Of a stretch of DNA of 64,000 nucleotides, positions 36,571 through 44,608 are shown one piece after another (the first letter of the stretch is position 1; each line of letters opens with the position of its first letter). The notes beneath the pieces are model-generated. The model made no database searches, was not told the DNA's origin, and saw nothing but the letters and a program-made list of their open reading frames with translations. Origin of the DNA: Kocuria palustris (GTDB taxonomy: Bacteria; Actinomycetota; Actinomycetes; Actinomycetales; Micrococcaceae). Location: assembly GCF_016907795.1 (NCBI RefSeq), contig NZ_JAFBCR010000001.1, positions 1,922,001 through 1,986,000 on the forward strand, in the 5' to 3' direction. Position numbers and translations under genes: made by a program.

Positions 36571-37281
36571 ATGAGCGTTGATCGCCGCAGGCCTGTGGCC
36601 GCCGTCCTGGCGCTGCTCGGTGCGCTGCTGGTGGTGGCTGCGGTGATCGGCACGGCGGTGCACTACGCCGCTCAGCCCGACGCCGCCGTCGGCACCCCGC
36701 CGGGATCCAGTGCGTGGGATCGCATGCAGGCGGGGGCGCAGCGCGAAGGCTCCGATCTCCTCGACCGCGCAGCCGGGCGCGAGCCCGAGGCCCGCGTGGT
36801 CGAGGCGCCCATGCCCGAGCGGCCCTACGGCCCCGAGGCCGCAGACACGTACGACGGCTCCGTGGACACCTCCGCGGCAGCCGCCTCCCTGGCCGGTCAG
36901 CCCGATCGCCTCGAGGCCCCGACCCGGAGCCTCAGCGTGGGCTGCTCGCCGTCGCGGGCGGTGGACGGAGCGCTCGTGCTGCCCGAGGCGCCGGGCACCG
37001 TCTGGTACGACCAGTCCGCGCAGATCGGTGCGCCCGGAGCGTCGCTGATCGCCGGACTCGAGACGGGCGCCCCGGTCCTGGTCACCGACGACGAGGGCGA
37101 GGTCCACGAGTACGTCGTCGAATCGCTGCAGGTCTACGAGCAGCAGGCGCTTCCCGAGGACGTGCTGCAGAGCACCGGTCCGGATGAGCTGGTGCTCGTG
37201 ACCTGCTCCGGCGCCTCCATCAGCACCGGCGGCGCCTGGAGCTACGAGTACAACCTGGTCGTCACCGCTCGCACCGTCTGA
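36571..37281 (+). CDS. Sortase-like protein (class E/F) lacking the expected catalytic His
   Basis: A 236-residue protein with an N-terminal membrane anchor (VAAVLALLGALLVVAAVIG) and an extracytoplasmic domain. Class E/F sortase features are clear: GALVLPEAPGTVWYD, then GAPGASLIAG, VLVTDDEGEVHEYVVES and the cysteine box ELVLVTCSG. In active enzymes the segment after the IAG reads GHV or similar, with the catalytic His, and about 15-20 residues then precede the VLVT strand. Here IAG runs directly into LETGAPVLVT, so the His is absent. The Cys remains. The protein may be inactive or do a non-catalytic job. ATG 36571 is preferred; ATG 36559 is possible. Confidence 0.7.
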   Translation: MSVDRRRPVAAVLALLGALLVVAAVIGTAVHYAAQPDAAVGTPPGSSAWDRMQAGAQREGSDLLDRAAGREPEARVVEAPMPERPYGPEAADTYDGSVDTSAAAASLAGQPDRLEAPTRSLSVGCSPSRAVDGALVLPEAPGTVWYDQSAQIGAPGASLIAGLETGAPVLVTDDEGEVHEYVVESLQVYEQQALPEDVLQSTGPDELVLVTCSGASISTGGAWSYEYNLVVTARTV

Positions 37282-37497
37282 GCTCTCGATTCCGCACGTC
37301 GGCCTTCACCTGCGTCGAACGGCGCCGCGGTGTGAGCATTCGGCTCCCACGCAGACGAGTGGCGCTGTGGTGTGAGCATTCGACTCCGGCACAGACGAGT
37401 GGCCCCGTGGTGTGCGCTGAGAGCCTCAGACACACACCACGGGGCTACTCGACGGGGAAGGCGACACCCGGAGGCCGCTCGACGCGGCCCCTAAGCC
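37282..37497. repeat. 40-bp-period tandem repeat and hairpin between convergent genes
   Basis: TGTGAGCATTCG(G/A)CTCC occurs at 37331 and 37371 and its first four bases again at 37411, a 40-base period that includes CAGACGAGTGGC each time. The last unit opens a hairpin: GCCCCGTGGTGTG (37402-37414) pairs with CACACCACGGGGC (37433-37445), and flanking GAGTG/TACTC extend it with mismatches. It separates the sortase-like gene (plus) from gapX (minus) and probably stops transcription from both. Confidence 0.65.
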
Positions 37498-38955
37498 TCA
37501 GTTCGCCGGGATGGCGCTGGCGCCGGTCCAGTCCGAGGGGAAGGTGGGCTGCTGGATGTTCGCCATCTTGGCGGCCACGCGCACCACCTGCGAGGAGTAG
37601 CCGAACTCGTTGTCGTACCAGACGTAGACCACCACGGTCTTGCCGTTCACGACGGTGGCCAGGCCGTCCACCACGGAGGCGTAGCGGGAGCCCACGAGGT
37701 CGGAGGACACCGTCTCCGGGGAGTCGGTGTAGTCGATCTGGCGGCTCAGCGGGGAGTCCAGGGAGATGCCGCGCAGGAAGGCGTTGAGCTCGGCGGCATC
37801 GGCCGGGGCACGATCGAGCTGCAGGGTCAGCACGGCCATGGAGACGTCGGGAACGGGGACGCGGATGGCGTTGCCGGTGAGGCGGCCCTCCATCTTGGGC
37901 AGCGCCTTGGCGACGGCCTTGGCGGCGCCGGTCTCGGTGAGCACCATGTTCAGACCAGCGGCACGGCCGCGGCGGGGGCCGTTGTGGTAGTTGTCCGTGA
38001 GGTTCTGGTCGTTGGTGAAGGCATGGACGGTCTCCACATGTCCCTGGGAGATGCCGTACTCGTCGTCGATCACCTTGACCACCGGGGTGATGGCGTTGGT
38101 GGTGCAGGAGGCGGCGGAGACGATCCGGTCCTCTGCGGAGATGTCCGAGTCGTTGACGCCGCAGACGATGTTCTTCATCCCGCCCTTGCCCGGCGCGGTC
38201 AGCAGGACCTTGGCGATGCCCTGGGACTGCAGGTGCCGGGAGAGGCCGTCGACATCGCGCCAGACGCCGGTGTTGTCGATCAGGATGGCGTCGTGGATCC
38301 CGTAGGCGGTGTAGTCGACCTCGGAGGGGCTGTCGGCGTAGATCACCTGGATGTCCACGCCGTTGGCGGTGATCACGTTGCGCTGCTCATCCACCACGAT
38401 CGAGCCGTTGAACTTGCCGTGGATCGAGTCGCGGCGCAGCAGGGACGCGCGCTTGACCAGGTCGTTGCCGGGCTTCTTGCGGACCACGACGGCGCGCAGC
38501 ACCATGCCGGTGCCGTCGTTGCGCTCCACCAGGATGCGGGTCAGCAGGCGGCCGATGCGCCCGAAGCCGTAGAGCACGACGTCCTGCGTCTTGGCGATGT
38601 TCTGGCCCTTGCGCTGGACGACGGCGGCCAGCTGCTCGCGGACGTACTGCTGCACGTCCTCGCGCTGGGACTCCTGCAGCCCGGCGGCCAGACGGCCCAG
38701 GTCGATGCGGCTGGCGCCCAGATCGAGGGAGTCGATGATGCCGATGAGCTGTTCGGTGACCTCCGTGGGCAGCTCCTCGCCGACGATGCGCCGAGCGAAG
38801 CGGTGCGCCTTGAGGATGTCCAGGACGGACTTGTGGACCAGCGACCGGCCGTGGATGCTCAGGACGACCTTGTTCTCGCGGTAGAGACGGCCGATCACGG
38901 GCACCATGGCCTCGGCGCGGGCCTCGCGCTCGTTCCAGGGCTCGACGGAGTTCAC
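37498..38955 (-). CDS. Glyceraldehyde-3-phosphate dehydrogenase, long (GapX) type
   Basis: A 485-residue enzyme of glycolysis or gluconeogenesis. The first 125 residues are an extra helical domain not found in standard GAPDH (about 335 aa) but known from actinobacterial GapB/GapX proteins of about 480 aa. The Rossmann motif YGFGRIGRLLTRIL and the active-site Cys in SAASCTTNAITPV are intact. YVWYDNEFGYSSQVVR closes the catalytic domain. The start taken is GTG 38955 after an AGG-containing site. In corynebacteria the long form is thought to work in gluconeogenesis; the cofactor preference cannot be read with confidence here. Confidence 0.88.
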   Translation of the reverse strand: MNSVEPWNEREARAEAMVPVIGRLYRENKVVLSIHGRSLVHKSVLDILKAHRFARRIVGEELPTEVTEQLIGIIDSLDLGASRIDLGRLAAGLQESQREDVQQYVREQLAAVVQRKGQNIAKTQDVVLYGFGRIGRLLTRILVERNDGTGMVLRAVVVRKKPGNDLVKRASLLRRDSIHGKFNGSIVVDEQRNVITANGVDIQVIYADSPSEVDYTAYGIHDAILIDNTGVWRDVDGLSRHLQSQGIAKVLLTAPGKGGMKNIVCGVNDSDISAEDRIVSAASCTTNAITPVVKVIDDEYGISQGHVETVHAFTNDQNLTDNYHNGPRRGRAAGLNMVLTETGAAKAVAKALPKMEGRLTGNAIRVPVPDVSMAVLTLQLDRAPADAAELNAFLRGISLDSPLSRQIDYTDSPETVSSDLVGSRYASVVDGLATVVNGKTVVVYVWYDNEFGYSSQVVRVAAKMANIQQPTFPSDWTGASAIPAN

Positions 38956-39090
38956 AGATGACCTGCTTCCTGGCTCCGACGACGCTGTCGGGGCCTTGGC
39001 TGCGTGCGTCGTCGCACGACTCGCACCGCTGGCCCGCGGTGGGCCGGTGCTCCGGAGTGTGTGTGGCGCAGGCACGGAGGCCTGGATCCG

Positions 39091-39105
39091 GGCTAGATCC
39101 TAGCC
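39091..39105 (-). promoter_or_regulatory. gapX -10 box inside a palindrome
   Basis: GGCTAG-ATC-CTAGCC is an inverted repeat with a minus-strand TAGGAT -10 (39097-39102) at its centre, giving a leader of about 135 bases before gapX. A repressor bound here would block RNA polymerase directly. Confidence 0.4.
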
Positions 39106-39138
39106 GGTGCACCACGCAGCCGCGGCGTGGCCCACTGC

Positions 39139-39144
39139 TACTGT
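39139..39144 (+). promoter_or_regulatory. -10 box (TACTGT) for a leaderless transcript
   Basis: TACTGT lies six bases before ATG 39151 of the sugar kinase. Confidence 0.45.
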
Positions 39145-39150
39145 GGCGCC

Positions 39151-40161
39151 ATGCTGACAGTCATCGGTGAGGCACTCGTGGACGTCGTCTCACGCCCGGG
39201 CGGAGAGGCCGTGAGGCACCCTGGCGGAAGCCCCTTCAACGTCGCGGTGGGCCTGGCCCGACTGGGGCACCCAGTGACCTTCCTGGGCACCTGGGGCGAG
39301 GACGACGACGGCCGCCTCCTGGAGCAGAGCCTCTCGGCAGAGGGGATCGAGCTGCCGCTGCCGCGCCAGGCTCAGCCGACCTCCACCGCGGAGGCCATCC
39401 TGGCCGAGAACGGCTCGGCCGAGTACGAGTTCGCGCTGACCTGGGATCCGCCGCTGTCGGACGAGGACCTGGAGCGCATCGCCGAGACCTCGGAGGCTGT
39501 GCACACCGGCTCCATCGCAGCCGCGCTCGAGCCGGGCGCGGACACGGTGCGTCGGCTCATCGAGGCGGCGCGGGGCCGAGCCCTGATCAGCCTGGACCCC
39601 AACTGCCGCCCGTCGATCACCCCGGACGTGGAGCGCGTCCGCGCCCGCGTGGAGGAGCTGGCCGAGCGCTCGGATCTCATCAAAGCCTCGGACGAGGACC
39701 TGCTGTGGCTCTACCCCGGCTCGACCCTCCAGGAGTCGGCCCGCGCGTGGCTGCGCAAGGGCGCCGGCATGGTGGTCGTGACCCGCGGGGAGATGGGACC
39801 CTGGGCGGTGACCGAGGCCACCGGCCCCGTGGGCATCGAGGTCCCCGCCCGCCGCACGGATGTCGTGGACACCGTCGGCGCCGGCGACACCTTCATGGCC
39901 GCGCTGATCTCGCAGGCCGCCGATCGCGGGATCACCGGTCCCGGAGCCGCCCAGCGCCTGGCGGCGCTCGGCGAGGACGAGGTCCGGGAGATCCTGACCC
40001 GGGCGGCGGATGCTGCGGCCATCACCGTCTCGCGCGCCGGTGCGGATCTCCCGCGCCGCAGCGAGCTCGAGGCCCTGGCGGGCGTCGCCGCGGAGCCGGC
40101 CGCTCCAGCCGAGCCGGACGGAGCCGAGCGTGCCGGGCTCGACCGGACGCTGGATGACTGA
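39151..40161 (+). CDS. PfkB-family sugar kinase, probably fructokinase
   Basis: A 336-residue ribokinase-fold enzyme. N-terminal GEALVDVVSRPG and HPGGSPFNVAVGLARLGHPV resemble fructokinases (ScrK). The C-terminal signature VDTVGAGDTFMAALIS carries the catalytic Asp and anion hole. The last 25 residues are Ala/Glu/Pro-rich. Fructokinase fits the fructose-using genes in the window, but other sugars such as gluconate derivatives are possible. It is divergent from gapX. Confidence 0.8.
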   Translation: MLTVIGEALVDVVSRPGGEAVRHPGGSPFNVAVGLARLGHPVTFLGTWGEDDDGRLLEQSLSAEGIELPLPRQAQPTSTAEAILAENGSAEYEFALTWDPPLSDEDLERIAETSEAVHTGSIAAALEPGADTVRRLIEAARGRALISLDPNCRPSITPDVERVRARVEELAERSDLIKASDEDLLWLYPGSTLQESARAWLRKGAGMVVVTRGEMGPWAVTEATGPVGIEVPARRTDVVDTVGAGDTFMAALISQAADRGITGPGAAQRLAALGEDEVREILTRAADAAAITVSRAGADLPRRSELEALAGVAAEPAAPAEPDGAERAGLDRTLDD

Positions 40162-40243
40162 GCTCCCCGGGCGCCGCCGCGCACAGGTCCGGCGGCACCG
40201 GGACACCATCGCAAGGACGACACGACGGATCTAGGAGGATCCC

Positions 40244-40744
40244 ATGCTCGATCGCGAACCCTATGCAGGACTTCCCGAGCTGCCCGTCTTCGAGCTGAGC
40301 TCGCAGGACATCGCCGACGGCCAGCCGCTGCCCCAGGCACAGGTCGCGGGGCAGGACGTCTCGCCGCAGCTGAGCTGGTCCGGCGCCCCGGAGGGCACCC
40401 GCTCCTACGTGGTGACGGCCTTCGACCCGGATGCCCCCACGCCCTCGGGCTACTGGCACTGGGCGCTGTCCAACATCCCCGCGGACGTGACCTCCCTGGA
40501 GACCGGTGCGGCCGCCAGCCCGCCGGAGGGCTCCACGCGCCACCGCGCCGACGGCGGCTCCGAGGCCTTCGAGGGCGCGGCTCCACCTCCCGGCCACGGC
40601 CCTCACCGCTACATCTTCTGCGTCACCGCGGTGGACACCGATCACCTGGACGTGGAGGGCGCCTCGCCCGCCGTGCTGAACTTCAACCTGTTCTTCCACG
40701 GCATCGGCCGGGCCTTCCTGACCGGGACCCACGAGGAGAAGTGA
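40244..40744 (+). CDS. PEBP family protein (YbhB/YbcL type)
   Basis: A 166-residue protein of the phosphatidylethanolamine-binding fold. Family motifs are DVSPQLSWSGAPEGTRSYVV, FDPDAPTPSGYWHWALSNIP and the GHGPHRYIFCVTAVD ligand-site strand. There is no signal peptide, so it is cytoplasmic. Function in bacteria is poorly defined (small-molecule or anion binding, kinase modulation). AGGAGG precedes ATG 40244. The next gene starts at GTG 40741, inside its stop (GTGA), so the two are translationally coupled. Confidence 0.88.
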   Translation: MLDREPYAGLPELPVFELSSQDIADGQPLPQAQVAGQDVSPQLSWSGAPEGTRSYVVTAFDPDAPTPSGYWHWALSNIPADVTSLETGAAASPPEGSTRHRADGGSEAFEGAAPPPGHGPHRYIFCVTAVDTDHLDVEGASPAVLNFNLFFHGIGRAFLTGTHEEK

Positions 40745-41646
40745 GTCGGACCGACCTCCTGGGCCCGGATCCGCAGCGGATGGCCCGGGAGGTCCGTCTC
40801 GTGGCCAGCGACCTCGACGGCACGCTGATCGGCCACGACTTCCGCTTCCGGCCTCGGACCCAGCAGGCCCTGAGACAGCTCGAGGCGGCCGGAATCCCGA
40901 TCATCTTCGTCACGGGGCGCCCGTGGCGCTGGCTGGACCCTCTGCGCGATCTCCATGAGCTGGGGGAGTCGATCGCCCCGGGTGCGGACGGGGAGGACCA
41001 GGCACCCATCGGGGCCGTCATCTGCTCCAACGGGGCGCTCGTCTACGACTTCGCCCAGGAGGCCGTGGTCTCCAGCAGGACCCTCAGCGCCCAGACGGCG
41101 CTCGAGGTCCATGCGCGCCTGCGCCGACTCTTCCCGCAGGCCGTGTTCAGCGCCGAGACGCTGCGCGGCGTGGCGGCCGAGCCGGACTGGCTGGTCGGTG
41201 ACCGCACTCGGATCAGGGGAGCTCGGATCGGCCCGCTGCCCCAGGTGCTCGAGCCCGATGACCGCGTCGTGAAGCTCCTCGCCCGCCTGCCCGGAGCCGA
41301 TCCGCAGCAGTTCGTGGCCGCGGTCAGCGAGGAGGTCTCCGATCTGGTCTCGGTCACGCACTCCGTGGCGCAGGCCCCCCTGGCAGAGATCGCGCGCACC
41401 GGGCTCTCCAAAGCGGAGGCGCTGGCCGAGCACTGCCGCCAGAGGGGCATCGAGGCCCATGAGGTCCTGGCCTTCGGTGACATGCCGAACGATCTGCGGA
41501 TGCTGCAGTGGGCGGGGTACGGCTATGCCCTGAGCTCCGGGGACCCGGCGGTCGTGGCGGCCGTCGAGCGCACCGCGCCCGGTTTCGACGACGACGGCGT
41601 CGCCCAGGTCATCGAGCAGCTGCTGGCGGTGCGCGCCGACCTGTGA
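40741..41646 (+). CDS. HAD-superfamily hydrolase, Cof type (HAD-IIB)
   Basis: A 301-residue phosphatase. Motif I VASDLDGTLIGHDF has the nucleophile Asp, motif II is IPIIFVTGRPW, Lys of motif III is in TGLSKAEALAEHC, and motif IV AFGDMPNDLRMLQWAGYGYAL. Cof-type enzymes dephosphorylate sugar phosphates, FMN or PLP; the substrate is unknown. The start is GTG 40741, overlapping the PEBP gene. Confidence 0.88.
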   Translation: MSRTDLLGPDPQRMAREVRLVASDLDGTLIGHDFRFRPRTQQALRQLEAAGIPIIFVTGRPWRWLDPLRDLHELGESIAPGADGEDQAPIGAVICSNGALVYDFAQEAVVSSRTLSAQTALEVHARLRRLFPQAVFSAETLRGVAAEPDWLVGDRTRIRGARIGPLPQVLEPDDRVVKLLARLPGADPQQFVAAVSEEVSDLVSVTHSVAQAPLAEIARTGLSKAEALAEHCRQRGIEAHEVLAFGDMPNDLRMLQWAGYGYALSSGDPAVVAAVERTAPGFDDDGVAQVIEQLLAVRADL

Positions 41647-41711
41647 ACCACGTCGCGGGAATCACGTGGCAACTGCCCGGAACTCTGGTGACTCGTCGGT
41701 AACTAAGTGCG

Positions 41712-41717
41712 TACTAT
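41712..41717 (+). promoter_or_regulatory. -10 box (TACTAT) for a leaderless transcript
   Basis: TACTAT lies six bases before ATG 41724 of the GDPD gene. Confidence 0.5.
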
Positions 41718-41723
41718 CGGCGC

Positions 41724-42596
41724 ATGGAATCCCGCACGGCGCCTTCGGCCGTCGACACCAACAGGGACGGCTCCACGCCGTCGGTCATGGCCCACCGCGG
41801 CTTCTCCCTCGCGGGAGCGGAGAACACCCTCACCGCCTTCCAGGCCGCCTGGGACCTCGGCTGCCTGTGGCTCGAGCTCGACGTCAACACCACCAGCGAC
41901 GGCGTGGTGATGGTCTTCCACGACGGCTCGCTGGACCGCGTCACCGACGGCTCGGGGCAGGTCGGCGATCACACCCACGCCCAGATGATGGAGCTCAGCG
42001 TGGCAGGGGGAGAGCCCCCGCTGACGCTGGCGCACCTGCTCGAGGAGATGCCGGAGGCCCGGTTCAACATCGATGTGAAGGACGAGGCCTCCGTGGCGGC
42101 GCTGCCCGAGCTGCTGGAGCGCGCCGGTGCCGTGGACCGTGTACGGATCGCGTCCTTCTCGGACTGCCGCCGGCGCCGGACCCTTCAGCACCTGCGCGAG
42201 CGCGGGCTGGCCGTGCCGAGCTCGTCGGCCGGATCCCTCGGCTCCGCGCTGATGATCATCTGCCTGAGCCTGGTGCCGCGGCTGTGGCCGGTGGTGCTCC
42301 GGCTGGCGGGGCGCTGGGTCCCGCCGTTCGAGGCCGTGCAGCTGCCCATGTTCTGGCGCTGGTTCGCCCCCGAGCTGATCGGGCTGCCGGTGATCGGTCC
42401 TCGCCTGCGCGATCGCCGCCTGATCACCGAGCGGCTGATCGAGCGCGCCCACGCGGTCGGAGTCCAGGTGCACGTCTGGACCGTCGACGAGCCGCAGGAC
42501 ATGAGGACCCTCCTGCATGAGGGGGCGGACGCGATCGTCACGAACCGCGCCGATCTGGCCATGGACGTGCTGGCCGAGGAGGCCGCCCGGGCCTGA
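41724..42596 (+). CDS. Glycerophosphodiester phosphodiesterase
   Basis: A 290-residue enzyme that splits glycerophosphodiesters into alcohol and glycerol-3-phosphate. The catalytic motif is MAHRGFSLAGAENTLTAF, followed by LWLELDVNTTSDGVVMVFHD, where Glu and Asp bind the metal and the second His acts in catalysis. VHVWTVDEPQDM and GADAIVTNRADL are typical of the C-terminal part of the barrel. It has no signal peptide, unlike periplasmic GlpQ, so it is likely to be cytoplasmic. Leaderless start at ATG 41724. Confidence 0.9.
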   Translation: MESRTAPSAVDTNRDGSTPSVMAHRGFSLAGAENTLTAFQAAWDLGCLWLELDVNTTSDGVVMVFHDGSLDRVTDGSGQVGDHTHAQMMELSVAGGEPPLTLAHLLEEMPEARFNIDVKDEASVAALPELLERAGAVDRVRIASFSDCRRRRTLQHLRERGLAVPSSSAGSLGSALMIICLSLVPRLWPVVLRLAGRWVPPFEAVQLPMFWRWFAPELIGLPVIGPRLRDRRLITERLIERAHAVGVQVHVWTVDEPQDMRTLLHEGADAIVTNRADLAMDVLAEEAARA

Positions 42597-42735
42597 CGTG
42601 CAGGCCCGCGACGCCCGACCCGAGCCCTCGGCTCCGCAGCACCCGCTCATGACAAGGCCTGCAATCAAGCCCTCCGCCCTGGCCGCGGTCCATCCCGGGG
42701 CCTAGTGTGTGACGTGCGACTCGGCAGGAGACCTC

Positions 42736-42849
42736 ATGGGTCTGGCACCACCCCGGTGCCGCGGTCGCGCGCACCTGGAGGAGGCGGATCATGACGACAG
42801 TGAGCGGATCCACCCTCCAGGCCCGCCGCCGCGACTGGAGCTTCCATGA
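42736..42849 (+). CDS. Putative regulatory leader peptide 1
   Basis: A 37-residue ORF, beginning MGLAPPRCRGRAHLEEADHD and ending in Pro-rich sequence, starts five bases after AGGAG (42726-42730). The CRGRAHLE core recalls the short Cys/Arg/His leader peptides annotated ahead of sulfur-related genes and transporters in actinobacteria. That likeness is from memory, not from a search. Confidence 0.35.
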   Translation: MGLAPPRCRGRAHLEEADHDDSERIHPPGPPPRLELP

Positions 42850-42874
42850 GCGCAGCTCCGGCAGCATCCCGTAG
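42791..42874 (+). CDS. Putative regulatory leader peptide 2
   Basis: A 27-residue ORF starting MTTVSGSTLQARRRDWSF follows a strong GGAGGAG site (42777-42783). It overlaps the first short ORF in another frame, so only one is likely to be the true leader, or the two compete for ribosomes. Confidence 0.3.
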   Translation: MTTVSGSTLQARRRDWSFHERSSGSIP

Positions 42875-42970
42875 CTGAGCATCCTTCTGCCCACGACCCG
42901 GTCAGGTCCGCTGCGATCGCCCGGGCGCAGTGCCCCGTCACGTCTCGGGGCTCGACACTCGGATGACTCC

Positions 42971-44605
42971 ATGGCTTCAGACCCTCAGCTCCGCTCTGTC
43001 CCCCTGTCCTCGTCTGCGCTCTCCGCTCGCCTGATACCCCCTCGGCTGAGCCGTCGAGGGCTGCTGGCCGTGGCTGCCGGCGGTGCCGGGCTCGTGCTCA
43101 GCGGCTGCGGCGGAACGGAGGCCTCGGTGCTCGAGGCCGGCGACACCCCCGTGGAGGGCGGGACGCTGCGCGTGGGGATCACCGGAGGCGGCGCCTCGGA
43201 CACCGTCGACGCCCACGTTCCCCTGGGCACCGGCGACGCCGCCCGCATGTTCAACCTCTACGACACCCTGTTCGCCTATGACGCGGACTACCAGGTGGTG
43301 CCGTCGCTGGCCGAGTCGGCCGAGCCGAACGAGACCGGCGATCAGTGGACGGTCACGCTGCGCGAAGGGGTGCGCTTCCACGACGGCAGGCCGCTGACCT
43401 CGGCGGACGTGCGCTTCACCTTCGAACGGATCATGAACCCGGAGGATCCCAAGAGCGGGTCCAGCAAGCTGGCCACGCTCGAGTCCGTCGAGGAGGTCGA
43501 CGAGCGCACCGTGCGCTTCGTGCTGGGCTCCCCGGACGCGGTGCTCACGGATGCGCTGGCCCAGTACGTCATGGGCATCGTGCCGCAGGACTACGACCCC
43601 GCCGACCCGATCGGCACCGGTCCGTTCCGGCTCACGGACTTCGAACCGGGCGGGACCACGCAGCTGACGGCCTTCGACGACTACTGGCAGGGCCGTCCGC
43701 ATCTGGACGAGGTCCTGCTGATGAACTTCGACGACGAGGACGCGCTGATGAACTCGCTGCTGTCCTCGCAGGTGGACGTGATCGCGCAGGTGCCGCTGCC
43801 GCTGGTCCACGTGATCTCGGAGGACCCCCGCATCCAGGTGATCACCTCCGAGACCGGCAACTGGGTCCCGTTCACCATGCGCACCGACATGGCGCCGTTC
43901 GACGACCCCCGGGTGCGGGAGGCCTTCAAGCTCGTGATCGACCGCGAGCAGATGATCGAGGTCGCCTTCGCCGGGCAGGGGAGGGTCGGCAACGACATGT
44001 ACTCGCCGTTCGACTCCGCCTACCCGCAGGACCTGCCGCAGCGCGAGCGCGATATCGAGCGCGCCAAGCAGCTGCTGAGCGAGGCCGGGCACCCGGACGG
44101 GCTGAGCATCGAGCTGGTGACCGCCCCGATCCAGGCCGGTGCGGTCGAGGCCGCCACGGTCTTCGTCGAGCAGGCCGCAGACGCCGGGATCGAGGTCTCG
44201 CTGCGCAGGGTCGATGCCACCACGTTCTTCGGCTCGGGCTACCTGGAGTTCCCGTTCGCGCAGTCGTTCTACTACACGCGCAACTTCCTGCCGCAGGCCG
44301 CGGACACCTCCCTGCCGGACTCTCCGTACAACGAGACCCACTGGGACCAGCCCGAGTTCACGCAGCTCGTGGCCCAGGCCCGCGAGACCCTGGACGACGC
44401 CGATCGCGACGAGCTGATCCGCCAGGCCATGCAGCTGCATCACGACGAGGGCGGCAACATCATCTTCGGCTTCTTCGACGTGGCCGATGCCTATCAGCGC
44501 TACGTGGGCGGCGGGGCCAGCGACCGATCGGGCATGCCGATCGCGTCGTTCCGCTTCCGGAACCTGTGGATCGAGACCGGCGACGCCGCGGACGGGGAGG
44601 CCTGA
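42971..44605 (+). CDS. Peptide/nickel-type ABC transporter substrate-binding lipoprotein
   Basis: A 544-residue family 5 binding protein. The signal has twin arginines (LSRRGLLAVAAGGAGLVLSG) and a lipobox LSGC, so it may leave by Tat and is anchored through the lipidated Cys. The body shows the SBP_bac_5 pattern: VPSLAESAEP, WTVTLREGVRFHDGRPLT, ADVRFTFERIMNP and VDVIAQVPLP. The natural ligand (oligopeptide, dipeptide, glutathione or a sulfur compound) is not determined by sequence. No ribosome site is seen before ATG 42971. It is the first gene of a four-gene operon. Confidence 0.9.
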   Translation: MASDPQLRSVPLSSSALSARLIPPRLSRRGLLAVAAGGAGLVLSGCGGTEASVLEAGDTPVEGGTLRVGITGGGASDTVDAHVPLGTGDAARMFNLYDTLFAYDADYQVVPSLAESAEPNETGDQWTVTLREGVRFHDGRPLTSADVRFTFERIMNPEDPKSGSSKLATLESVEEVDERTVRFVLGSPDAVLTDALAQYVMGIVPQDYDPADPIGTGPFRLTDFEPGGTTQLTAFDDYWQGRPHLDEVLLMNFDDEDALMNSLLSSQVDVIAQVPLPLVHVISEDPRIQVITSETGNWVPFTMRTDMAPFDDPRVREAFKLVIDREQMIEVAFAGQGRVGNDMYSPFDSAYPQDLPQRERDIERAKQLLSEAGHPDGLSIELVTAPIQAGAVEAATVFVEQAADAGIEVSLRRVDATTFFGSGYLEFPFAQSFYYTRNFLPQAADTSLPDSPYNETHWDQPEFTQLVAQARETLDDADRDELIRQAMQLHHDEGGNIIFGFFDVADAYQRYVGGGASDRSGMPIASFRFRNLWIETGDAADGEA

Positions 44606-44608
44606 GAG

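Larger units (their letters stand above)
42597..42970 (+). promoter_or_regulatory. Leader region of the peptide-type ABC operon
   Basis: This 374-base gap has a TAGTGT -10-like box (42703-42708), then two overlapping short ORFs, each with its own ribosome site (42736-42849 and 42791-42874), then about 95 bases with GC-rich inverted repeats before the binding-protein start. Strong initiation signals for such short ORFs point to translation-coupled regulation of the transporter. Confidence 0.45.

Noticed and set aside
37329-37450. Considered as a short CRISPR array
   Set aside because: The spacing is a continuous 40-bp tandem with no unique spacers, only about 2.2 units and no cas genes in the window.
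41666-42520. 284-codon plus-strand open frame overlapping the GDPD gene
   Set aside because: Frame-shifted shadow; the GDPD frame from 41724 has the catalytic motifs and a properly spaced promoter.
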